22,356 bases of DNA from NCBI GenBank assembly GCA_900642245.1, contig CAAAJI010000763.1:1-22356 (forward strand), in the 5' to 3' direction. A program made the translations under genes and the position numbers. A model generated the notes under the pieces. It searched no databases. It was given only the letters and a program-made list of their open reading frames with translations, and was not told where the DNA came from. Origin of the DNA: Fragilaria radians (taxonomy: Eukaryota; Bacillariophyta; Fragilariophyceae; Fragilariales; Fragilariaceae). Positions 9,441-16,475 of the stretch are shown one piece after another (within the stretch, counting starts at the first letter, position 1; each line of letters opens with the position of its first letter).

Positions 9441-10451
9441 CTAACCGCCGGTCACGCTCATGTGCCGCGCTACGGCCGGCGCAGGGGCGCCAATTTGAAA
9501 ATCGTGGCCTTTCGGCTTGCCCGCGAGCAGCTCGTCGAGAAGTGCGTCCACACCGGCAGCGCCGCCGGCCCGCATCGCCTCGCGTAGCTCGACTTTCTGC
9601 TCTTGTCCCAGGCAGCCATAAACCGTGCCCGTGGCCGCAACTCGGATCCGGTTACAGCCCGCACAGAAATTACCGCTCAGCGGCGTGATCATTCCAAGCT
9701 GGGCTTCAATGCCCGCCACATCATAATATCGCGCTGGTCCGCCAGTTCGGCGGAGCGAAGGGATGAGGGTGAATCGCTGTTCAAGCTGACGCCGGACACC
9801 GTCGAGCGGTAGATAATGACTGGTGCGATCCTCCTCGACCTCGCCCAGCGGCATGGTTTCGATCAGGGTGAGATCGAGGCCTTCGCTGTCGCACCACAGC
9901 AGCATGCTTTCAAATTCCTTGTCGTTAAATCCCGCGAGCGCCATCATGTTGATTTTCACCTTGAGGCCGGCATCGCGCGCCGCGGTAATGCCTTGAAGGA
10001 CCTTGCCCAGGTCTCCGCCTCGGGTGATGTGGGAGAACCTGTCCGGTCGTCGACTGTCCAGGCTGACGTTGACGCGGCGCACGCCGCAGTCTGCCAGCAA
10101 TTCGGCAAACTGCTCCAGCAGCACACCGTTCGTGGTAAGATTCACTTCAACCAAGCCATGCCCGATACGTTTGCCGAGTGCCTTAAAAAGGTCCCCGACG
10201 CCGCGACGCACCAATGGCTCCCCTCCCGTCAGCCGCAATCGGCGGGCTCCGCGAGCGATGAAGATATCGCACAGCTTGAGTATTTCCTCCAACGTCAGGA
10301 CGTCGCGTTTTGGCAGGAACTGCATACGCTCAGACATGCAATAGCGGCAGCGCAGATTGCACCGGTCTGTGACCGAGATTCGCACATAATCGATCGTTCG
10401 GCCGAAACTGTCGACCATCAACCCGGGATTCACCGCCCCTACTGCGTCCAC
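9441..10451 (-). CDS. moaA: GTP 3',8-cyclase MoaA (molybdenum cofactor synthesis)
   Basis: This radical-SAM enzyme converts GTP to 3',8-cyclo-7,8-dihydro-GTP, the first step to molybdopterin, which NarG needs. The radical-SAM motif is CNLRCRYC (C32, C36, C39), followed by RLTGGEPLVR. The C-terminal second [4Fe-4S] site is CAGCNRIRVAATGTVYGC, and the protein ends in the conserved GG dipeptide (SVTGG) required for activity. Its 336 aa is a normal length. The chosen start is GTG 10451, with CAGGAG 9 nt upstream; ATG at 10418 (MVDSFGRT) would also match the family N-terminus. No other moa genes are adjacent, so this copy travels with the nar genes and appears to be controlled by its own FNR box. 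Confidence 0.96.
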   Translation of the reverse strand: MDAVGAVNPGLMVDSFGRTIDYVRISVTDRCNLRCRYCMSERMQFLPKRDVLTLEEILKLCDIFIARGARRLRLTGGEPLVRRGVGDLFKALGKRIGHGLVEVNLTTNGVLLEQFAELLADCGVRRVNVSLDSRRPDRFSHITRGGDLGKVLQGITAARDAGLKVKINMMALAGFNDKEFESMLLWCDSEGLDLTLIETMPLGEVEEDRTSHYLPLDGVRRQLEQRFTLIPSLRRTGGPARYYDVAGIEAQLGMITPLSGNFCAGCNRIRVAATGTVYGCLGQEQKVELREAMRAGGAAGVDALLDELLAGKPKGHDFQIGAPAPAVARHMSVTGG

Positions 10452-10507
10452 CCTGTTTGACTCCTGTATATAACGAGAATCCGGCTAGGGGACTTTGCAC
10501 CTGACGG

Positions 10508-10521
10508 ATGATCTGAATCAA
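10508..10521 (-). promoter_or_regulatory. FNR/Dnr/NnrR-type operator upstream of moaA
   Basis: Read on the minus strand the site is TTGATTCAGATCAT, 9 of 10 fixed positions of TTGAT-N4-ATCAA. It sits 56 nt before the moaA GTG and just past the stop codon of the ribonucleotide reductase gene. A TTATAT sequence at 10473-10468 could act as a -10 element, though its spacing would put the box centre near -53 rather than -41.5. Confidence 0.7.
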
Positions 10522-10522
10522 G

Positions 10523-12754
10523 TCATCCACATTTCGAGTGCCCGCAATCGAGGCACTTGTCGCAGCCCTCCACCCTGATCAGCGCCATAGCGCCGCACCG
10601 GGGGCAACAGGGCTTGCGGTCATCGTTGGCAACCGGCGCATCGGCCTTGCATCCGGCCACTTCAAGCGGCTGCCCCATGTGCCGTTCGATGACTTCGCCG
10701 ATCGCCGCCAGCAGCGATGGAACGTAACGGCCCTTCATCCACGCCCCGCCCCTCGGATCGAAAACGGCTTTGAGCTCCTCGGGTACAAATGAAACATCAC
10801 CGCCGCGCCGAAAAACCGCCGAAATCATCCGGGTCAGACCGAGTGTCCAGGCGTAATGGTCCATGTTTTTGGAGTTCACGAATATCTCGAACGGTCGGCG
10901 GATGCCGTCGACCACAGCGTCGTTGATCGTAACGTAAACAGCATGCGCGCTTTCTGGCCATTTCAGTTTGTAAGTAGTGCCGTTCATCGCTTCGCTACGC
11001 GGTGCCAGCTGCATGTTTGCGACGGCGGCCTCGACCGGGCCCTCGCTCGATTGTTCGGCTGGGGACAGCTGGAGGACCGAGCCCGTGATCGCGTTGGGAC
11101 GATAGGTCGTCAGTCCCTTGCAGCCGAGGCGATATCCCTCGATGTAAATGTCGGCGAACTCGTCGAACGGGATCTCCTCGGGACAATTAACCGTTTTCGA
11201 GATCGAGCTGTCGACCATTGTTTGAACGGCCGCCTGCATCGCTAGATGATCGGCAGGCTTGAGTGTTTGAGCGCTGACAAACAATTCTTCGGGAGGCGGC
11301 CGGTCACCCCGCGTCTGTCGCCAGACGTGCATTGCGTAGTCCTCGACCGGCTCGAACCGCGCACTGCCATCGGCCTGGAGTATCCGCCGTTCGTAGGAAT
11401 AAGCGAAGACAGGCTCGATCCCCGACGAAACATTGCCGGCCAAAAGTGATGTGGTACCAGTTGGCGCGATCGAGGTCAGACAACCGTTGCGAAGACCATG
11501 CGCGGCAATCAATGCCCGTGTTTCTTCGTCAAGTGATTGGAGATTGGGCGTTTCCAACATCACTGCATCGTAAAGAGGAAAGGGACCCCTCTCCGCGGCT
11601 AACCGGGCGGACGTTCGATAGGCCTCGCGCTTGATTACGGCCAGCCAGTCCCGGGTCTGCTCAACAGCCTCGTCACTACCATAGACCTTGCCACAAAACA
11701 GCAGCGCATCGGCCAGCCCGGTAACCCCCAGACCGATCCGCCGCTTGGCCTTCGCCTCCGCCCCCTGCTGCGGCAGAGGGTAACGCGATATGTCGATCAC
11801 ATCATCAAGCAGTCGCACGGCGGTGGCGGTAAGATCAGCCAAGGCCTCCTCATCGATTGCGGCCCGGTCCTCGAACGGCCGGGCAACCAGCCTGGCAAGA
11901 TTGATCGATCCAAGCAGGCAAGCCCCATACGGAGGCAGCATCTGTTCGCCGCAAGGATTGCTGGCGCTGATCGTTTCGCAATGCCGAAGATTATTTGCGG
12001 CATTGACGCGATCAATGAAGATCACGCCGGGTTCCGCGTAGTCATAAGTCGAGCGCATTAGCCGCTCCCAAAGGCCGCGTGCTTGCACTGTCCGATACAC
12101 CTTGCCCTGAAATTGAAGCGGCCAAGCGGCGTCGTTTTGCAAAGCGTCCATAAAGGCATCGCTGACCAGGACCGACATATTGAAGTTTCTGAGGCGCTGC
12201 GGATCTCGTTTGGCGTCGATGAATGCCTCGATATCAGGATGGTCAATCGCCAACAGGCCCATCATGGCGCCCCGCCGCTGCCCAGCAGAATGGACCGTGC
12301 GGCACATCGAGTCCCAGCAGTCCATGAAAGACAGCGGGCCGGAAGCGTCCGCTCCGAGGCCTTCGACGGCCGCCCCGTTGGGGCGAATAGTCGAAAAGTC
12401 CATTCCGACGCCGCCGCCCTGCTGCATAGTTAGCGCCGCTTCGCGAAGATGATCGAAGATGCCAGCGAGACTGTCAGGGACGGTGCCCATCACAAAACAA
12501 TTGAACAAGGTTACTGACCGTGCCGTTCCGGCCCCGGCGATAATTCTCCCCGCAGGCAGAAAGCGCATGTCCAGCATCGATTCGCGGAAGCGCTCGAACC
12601 ATTTGATGCGATCTTCGGGAGCCTCGGCCTCGGCAACCGCCATCGCGACGCGAGTGGCGGTAGCCGCGAAATCCTCATCAGGCTCGCCCTGGGTTGGCGA
12701 GAAGCGATATTTGGCGGCCCAAATTTCCTCGGCCAGCGCGACTTCGAAACCCAT
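10523..12754 (-). CDS. nrdJ: Adenosylcobalamin-dependent (class II) ribonucleotide reductase
   Basis: Class II reductases convert ribonucleotides to deoxyribonucleotides using B12 radical chemistry with or without oxygen. The glycyl/cysteinyl barrel is recognised by NFNMSVLV and the active-site loop SNPCGEQ (C268, E270). C86 (NCFVMG) and C524 (TVNCPEEI) are candidates for the redox pair. The last 28 residues hold CxxC pairs (CPRC, CDKCLDCGHSKC), the reductant-shuttling tail of this family. At 743 aa it is the compact alphaproteobacterial form. ATG is preceded by GGGAGGGAA. The gene lies between nnrS and moaA among FNR-controlled genes, which suggests dNTP supply during nitrate respiration. 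nrdZ is an equally used symbol. Confidence 0.94.
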   Translation of the reverse strand: MGFEVALAEEIWAAKYRFSPTQGEPDEDFAATATRVAMAVAEAEAPEDRIKWFERFRESMLDMRFLPAGRIIAGAGTARSVTLFNCFVMGTVPDSLAGIFDHLREAALTMQQGGGVGMDFSTIRPNGAAVEGLGADASGPLSFMDCWDSMCRTVHSAGQRRGAMMGLLAIDHPDIEAFIDAKRDPQRLRNFNMSVLVSDAFMDALQNDAAWPLQFQGKVYRTVQARGLWERLMRSTYDYAEPGVIFIDRVNAANNLRHCETISASNPCGEQMLPPYGACLLGSINLARLVARPFEDRAAIDEEALADLTATAVRLLDDVIDISRYPLPQQGAEAKAKRRIGLGVTGLADALLFCGKVYGSDEAVEQTRDWLAVIKREAYRTSARLAAERGPFPLYDAVMLETPNLQSLDEETRALIAAHGLRNGCLTSIAPTGTTSLLAGNVSSGIEPVFAYSYERRILQADGSARFEPVEDYAMHVWRQTRGDRPPPEELFVSAQTLKPADHLAMQAAVQTMVDSSISKTVNCPEEIPFDEFADIYIEGYRLGCKGLTTYRPNAITGSVLQLSPAEQSSEGPVEAAVANMQLAPRSEAMNGTTYKLKWPESAHAVYVTINDAVVDGIRRPFEIFVNSKNMDHYAWTLGLTRMISAVFRRGGDVSFVPEELKAVFDPRGGAWMKGRYVPSLLAAIGEVIERHMGQPLEVAGCKADAPVANDDRKPCCPRCGAMALIRVEGCDKCLDCGHSKCG

Positions 12755-12808
12755 TTATTCCCTCCCGTTGCTGTGGAGGCAGGATTATCCATTCGGCGCG
12801 AACGCCCA

Positions 12809-12822
12809 TTGATCTAGCGCAT
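12809..12822 (-). promoter_or_regulatory. Possible degenerate FNR-type half site upstream of nrdJ
   Basis: The sequence TTGATCTAGCGCAT has one perfect TTGAT arm but only two matches in the second arm. It lies 54 nt before the nrdJ start, similar to the spacing of the clear boxes at narK and moaA. It may be a weak site or chance. Confidence 0.2.
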
Positions 12823-12839
12823 CGCGGGGTCGCAAAGCC

Positions 12840-14033
12840 CTAATTTTTCCCGCTCAATCTGGGAGCGAACAGGATTGGCCCGTAGCTGACAATGAACAGG
12901 CCGAAGCTGCCAATCCAGCACAGGGCCGCCACTTCCATACCAATCCGATAGTCGACCGCCCCTATCGGCGCAGCGACTCGTAGCACGGCACCGACGGTGA
13001 CCAGCAGATACATCACGACGGTCGGTCCCCCGGCGCGCAGTTCCCGGCCCGTGTGGCCTAGAGTGGAGCGGGTCATAACCGCCAGGATCATCGTCCCCAT
13101 GGCCCCCGCGGTGAGCGCATGTACCGCGGCCGATTCCGGCACGAGCGCACCGAGATGAGACGCGGCCAACAGGGCAAGCCCGATCGGAACCCAAGCGTAG
13201 CCAACGTGTAGGATAAGGACGAGAGGATCGCCGATTGTCCTCCATCCCTTCCATCGAGCGAGACGTGCCAACTGCGCAGCGGCGGCAAGGGCTAGCAAAC
13301 CGCCAGGCAGCGAGCCGGACGGCGCCACGGTCCACGCAAGAAGTGCGAGCATGGTCAGGCCAATTACGACTAAGTCAAATCGGTCCGGCTGAAAGGGCAG
13401 GCCTCGCGTGACTCCCCGTTTGACGAGCCAATTCCGCGTGAAGGATGGAATGATTCTACCCCCGATCAGGGAGATCAAGAGTGTGACAAGCGCGACGGCG
13501 AGCTGCCAAGGAAGTGCTGCGTTCGACAAAATTCCTGCTGCCGCCAGATGATCAAGGCCATTCGCGATCCCAAGGAGAAGAACCACGCCGACGATGGGTA
13601 GGTTGCGATTGTTCGCCTCGATCACTTCGCGGGCGGCGACAGTGGCCAGTGTCAAATAGAAGCCTACGTCCACTATTGCCGCAATTACAGGCCCAAGTTC
13701 CGCCGACAAGAGTAGTGTCATCCGTCCGGCCAGCCACAGCCCAAAAAGGCTGGCGAGGGGACCGCCCGCGATAGGCAACCGTCCGGTCCAATTGGGAATC
13801 GCCGTCAACATGAAGCCAGCGATGACCGCTCCGACGAAACCAAACAGCATTTCGTGTCGGTGCCAAGCCAAAGCATCGAACGCCGACGGAATAGTCATCT
13901 GTCCGGCAAGATTGAACAGCCAAAGCACCAAAGCGATGACTGCCCAAGCCGCGCCGGCAAGGAAGAATGGTCTGAATCCACCCCGTAGGATCGGCGGGGC
14001 TGCTGACATCCTGGCATTACGCATGGCCAGCAT
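12840..14033 (-). CDS. nnrS: NnrS family heme-copper membrane protein (NO stress)
   Basis: NnrS proteins are polytopic heme- and copper-containing membrane proteins that relieve nitric-oxide stress and usually sit in denitrification regulons. Family motifs are PPILRGGFRPFFLAGA at the N-terminus, AWHRHEMLFGFVGAVIAGF, TAIPNWTGRLP, GLDHLAAAG and GGRIIPSFTRNWL, with about 12 predicted membrane segments. The frame is open to an ATG at 14081, but that start is only 17 bp from the FNR box. A box at -41.5 would start the transcript near 14064, so ATG 14033 (MLAMRNARM) is preferred; ATG 14009 is also possible. Ribosome binding sites are weak at all of these. nrdJ begins 85 bp downstream. Confidence 0.92.
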   Translation of the reverse strand: MLAMRNARMSAAPPILRGGFRPFFLAGAAWAVIALVLWLFNLAGQMTIPSAFDALAWHRHEMLFGFVGAVIAGFMLTAIPNWTGRLPIAGGPLASLFGLWLAGRMTLLLSAELGPVIAAIVDVGFYLTLATVAAREVIEANNRNLPIVGVVLLLGIANGLDHLAAAGILSNAALPWQLAVALVTLLISLIGGRIIPSFTRNWLVKRGVTRGLPFQPDRFDLVVIGLTMLALLAWTVAPSGSLPGGLLALAAAAQLARLARWKGWRTIGDPLVLILHVGYAWVPIGLALLAASHLGALVPESAAVHALTAGAMGTMILAVMTRSTLGHTGRELRAGGPTVVMYLLVTVGAVLRVAAPIGAVDYRIGMEVAALCWIGSFGLFIVSYGPILFAPRLSGKN

Positions 14034-14098
14034 TCGTTCGCCGCGGGTCGTGGGTGTCTGTTTCATGCCTGCCACTCGCATCAGCCAGCTCGTCCAAT

Positions 14099-14112
14099 TT
14101 GATTTAGATCAT
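14099..14112. promoter_or_regulatory. FNR/Dnr/NnrR-type operator between nnrS and a divergent membrane gene
   Basis: The plus strand reads TTGATTTAGATCAT, 9 of 10 fixed positions of TTGAT-N4-ATCAA. It sits in the divergent region between nnrS (minus) and the gene at 14189 (plus), 76 nt before the latter. One palindromic box could serve both directions. Confidence 0.7.
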
Positions 14113-14188
14113 CCGGTGCGGGCGATGACGTTCTAAAAACAGGTCAACGGTCCGCGTCTGGGACTGACTTAGAAGAAAGGGAAGCTAA

Positions 14189-14659
14189 GTGCGCCACGAA
14201 CAGGATCTATTTCAGCACTCCCGTCCGGTTGACGAGTCCGCCGTCGAGTGGCTGGCGTTGCAAAGCGTTCCAATGGCGAATCTTGGCGCTAGTCCAGAGG
14301 CAACGTACGGCGCGAATGCAGCGCCCGACATTCCTGCGGCCGTTGGGGTGATGATCGCGGTGTCGTATTTTGCATTGATCGGGGCACTTTTTGTCTCGAC
14401 GGCTGGGTCAGCAAGCTCGATCTTCTCGATCGTTATCGCCGCGCTGTTTGTCGCCATATTCTTTACGGTGCCGAGGATCTTTCTCGCAGTAGAGCCGGCC
14501 AGCGGTAGGCGACCAGTGCTCGCCGATTTCATGGAGCGTGGCATTAATACCTACACGGGCCATTCCAGTGGGTCTGCAGCCCTCGTTCAGATGCTCGTTG
14601 TTCCAGTTTTTCTCACTTTTGCAGTTCTCGCCATTGGGTTGATTATCAAGCTATCCTAG
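14189..14659 (+). CDS. Hypothetical membrane protein divergent from nnrS
   Basis: I do not recognise this 156-aa protein. It has a hydrophilic N-terminus of about 45 residues and then three likely membrane segments: residues about 51-73 (VGVMIAVSYFALIGALFV), 78-99 (SIFSIVIAALFVAIFFTVP) and 131-153 (MLVVPVFLTFAVLAIGLIIKL). A loop of about 30 residues separates the second and third. The GTG start has AAGGGAAG about 5 nt upstream; an internal ATG at 14273 is the alternative. It is transcribed away from nnrS and shares the FNR-type box at 14099, so a role in nitrate or NO metabolism is inferred from position only. No heme or metal motif is evident. Confidence 0.8.
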   Translation: MRHEQDLFQHSRPVDESAVEWLALQSVPMANLGASPEATYGANAAPDIPAAVGVMIAVSYFALIGALFVSTAGSASSIFSIVIAALFVAIFFTVPRIFLAVEPASGRRPVLADFMERGINTYTGHSSGSAALVQMLVVPVFLTFAVLAIGLIIKLS

Positions 14660-14699
14660 CGATCGCGGGCAGCAAGACCGTGAGACCTAGCGACCTAAC

Positions 14700-14739
14700 T
14701 AAAAATTAAGGCGGGACCACGCTGCCGCGCGGTCCCGCT
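14700..14739 (-). terminator. Rho-independent terminator of the DUF892 gene
   Basis: On the minus strand an 8-bp perfect stem (GCGGGACC/GGTCCCGC, arms at 14731-14738 and 14711-14718) with a 12-nt loop is followed by CTTAATTTTTAG. It starts just after the stop of the ferritin-like gene. Confidence 0.85.
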
Positions 14740-14748
14740 GCCCATTGA

Positions 14749-15252
14749 TTACTCGTCTTTGGCGTCGATGTTGACGGTCGTCTCGGCCAGCTTCGTCATA
14801 TATTCGTCGCCGCCGTAAATTTCCTTGGTTGCGTTGCGGAGCTGCTTCTGCGCGTCCTTCAGCTTGAGCGTGCCGGCATATGATGCCGCCGTGCCGAACC
14901 CGGCAATGCCGTAATGCGACATGCGCTGATATTGAGCGATGATCACCGCATCGAGCACGGGACCCTTCTCGGGAGCTTCCTCGGTGGTATGCTTGATCGC
15001 TTCGGCCACCAGGCCTTCCATGCCCTTGCAATGCTCCTTCTTCACCTTCTCGTCCGAGTTGGCGAGGAGCTGCTTGAGGATGTCCGTGTGGGCCGCAATC
15101 CCTTCCTGCGACTTGGTCAGCATCTCCTTCAAGGCGGGGTCGGCCACCTTCGAAAGCATCTTCTTGAGGGTCCGCGCCATCTGGTCGTTAGCCGACCAAA
15201 GGTCCTGCAATTCTCCGGTGTAAAGGTCGTTCAGGTCTTCGGGTGCTGACAT
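14749..15252 (-). CDS. YciE/YciF family (DUF892) ferritin-like stress protein
   Basis: DUF892 proteins are four-helix ferritin-like bundles, often induced by general stress, with no settled reaction. This one is 167 aa from the ATG at 15252, which has CAGGAG 7 nt upstream; the open frame runs 20 residues further but lacks family similarity there. Family features are the N-terminal DLNDLYTGELQDLWSAN, E-rich helices with HTDILKQLL, the HYGIAGFGTAASYA segment and the ending LAETTVNIDA. Acidic and histidine residues in the helices could bind a di-metal site, as in ferritins. It is monocistronic, with a strong terminator downstream and a possible EcfG-type promoter upstream. Confidence 0.9.
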   Translation of the reverse strand: MSAPEDLNDLYTGELQDLWSANDQMARTLKKMLSKVADPALKEMLTKSQEGIAAHTDILKQLLANSDEKVKKEHCKGMEGLVAEAIKHTTEEAPEKGPVLDAVIIAQYQRMSHYGIAGFGTAASYAGTLKLKDAQKQLRNATKEIYGGDEYMTKLAETTVNIDAKDE

Positions 15253-15298
15253 GGTATCGCTCCTGTGGGGTGCAGCGGGGAGCGCTGCTGCCGAGCTC

Positions 15299-15323
15299 AG
15301 CGACTTACGCAAAGGGAAGTTCC
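15299..15323 (-). promoter_or_regulatory. Possible EcfG (general stress sigma factor) promoter
   Basis: On the minus strand GGAAC (15323-15319) is followed after 16 nt by CGCT (15302-15299). The alphaproteobacterial EcfG consensus is GGAAC-N16/17-CGTT, so the -35 is perfect and the -10 matches 3 of 4. It lies 46 nt before the DUF892 start, and that family is often in the general stress regulon. Confidence 0.35.
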
Positions 15324-15675
15324 CATGTCCGGGCAGCTCTCCCGTGGCAACGTATCGAGGTGAGCATGGCTACCCAATCTTATTGGCAAGAGGATATCTA
15401 ACTTTTGTCGGAGCCGGACACTTCGCAATCATGCCTGAATGGCCGGTCAGACAAGTGCTGCCCCACAAGCGGTCGGTCCGCTTTCGGCCAAAAGCCGACA
15501 CTTGAGACAAACTTCTGGATGTCTCGTTATGGCCGTTAACGGACAGTCCAATTACGGTACGTAATCGACCATTAGCGGTCATTCCGTTTCCGACCCATCA
15601 ACGCCGTTTAGCCTGCGAGGCGTCGATCTAGAATGGACATTGCCGGCGCCGGATCGCTCGGGCACCGGCTGGAAG
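15324..15675. other. Gene-free stretch with degenerate intergenic repeats
   Basis: No credible gene is seen between the DUF892 promoter region and the recombinase pseudogene. The stretch holds one arm of an inverted repeat (15469-15488) and a degenerate palindrome-like sequence, TCCGTTTCCGACCCATCA, at 15583-15600. A close relative of the latter occurs at 20309-20326 (TCCGGTTCCGACCCATTA). CGTTTAGC is also shared by the two regions (15605-15612 and 20295-20302). Confidence 0.6.
15469..15488 (+). repeat. Left arm of 20-bp inverted repeat flanking the recombinase pseudogene
   Basis: The sequence GCGGTCGGTCCGCTTTCGGC is the reverse complement of 16365-16384 with one mismatch. Its core GTCCGCTTTCGG recurs at 20259-20270 and is a widely dispersed motif in sphingomonad intergenic DNA (from memory of such genomes). 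Confidence 0.75.
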
Positions 15676-16268
15676 TCAGACCGCCGTTCCTTCAGCCAAA
15701 GCGAGGGCGTCTTCGATGTCTACACCTAGATAGCGGACTGTGCTCTCGATCTTGGTGTGGCCGAGCAGGATTTGGACCGCTCGAAGGTTTCCGGTTTGCT
15801 TGTAAATCAGCGCAGCCTTCGTGCGTCGCAGGGAGTGGGTGCCATAGTCCTCCGACGCAGGCCAATTCCAGTTACCCATTCATCGACTAATCGAACATAT
15901 TGCCTTGCTCCAAGGTGATCGGATCGATCGATGCGACTTGGAAAAGCAAACTCGTCTAGTCCGCCGCCGCGGCGCTCGAGCCAAGCGAGGACCGAGGACC
16001 TGGCTGGGTCAAGGATTTCGAATTGCACCGGTCGCTTGGTCTTTTGCTGGATCACCATGGCTCGATTGCGGACGCGTCCGCCAAAGATCAGATCGGTAAT
16101 CTTGATCCTGACCAAATCGCAGCCGCGCAACTTGCTATCAATCGCCAGGTCGAACAGCGCTCGATCGCGAACCTCGCGATCCTGATCGAGCTTGAAGCGA
16201 ACCGCCCAGATCTCCTTCGGCTTTAGTGGTCGCTTCGCACCGAGCTTGCGGCCTGCGTTCCAGGCTGG
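15676..16268 (-). pseudogene. Small tyrosine recombinase/integrase, frameshifted
   Basis: Conceptually this is a roughly 200-aa phage-integrase family protein of the minimal type common in sphingomonads. The N-terminal part (16268-15854) reads NAGRKLGAK, DRALFDLAIDSKLRGCDLV, QQKTKRPVQFE and RQYVRLVDEWVTGIGLRR. The C-terminal part (from about 15852) reads EDYGTHSLRRTKAALIYKQ, LLGHTKIESTVRYLGVD and ends EGTAV. The catalytic signature H-x-L-R, LGH and Tyr is intact, but a single missing base at about 15852-15854 puts the two halves in different frames. A second copy at 21230 has the base. No start codon is seen in frame upstream of NAGRK, so the 5' end is also damaged or unclear. Confidence 0.85.
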
Positions 16269-16364
16269 ACCTCCATCGACTGAATCGAAATTTGAATGTC
16301 GCGTGATCCTTCTCCACGGCCGGGATTGGCCAGCAAAGAGAACGAATGAGGAAGGCGCTATTTA

Positions 16365-16384
16365 GCCGAAAGCGGACCGACTGC
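16365..16384 (+). repeat. Right arm of 20-bp inverted repeat flanking the recombinase pseudogene
   Basis: The sequence GCCGAAAGCGGACCGACTGC matches the reverse complement of 15469-15488 at 19 of 20 positions. The two arms bracket the recombinase pseudogene, at 187 bp and about 96 bp from its ends. Confidence 0.75.
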
Positions 16385-16475
16385 TTCCTAGCAACGATGT
16401 TCAAGGTCAGACGTGCAGTGGTGCCAGCTCGGCCGCGAAGAGCCGCAGTGGAAATTCGCAGTGCAACAACTCTGA

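Noticed and set aside
15469..16384. Calling the recombinase region an insertion sequence
   Set aside because: It carries a tyrosine recombinase rather than a DDE transposase, no target-site duplication was seen, and the inverted repeat core is a common intergenic motif.
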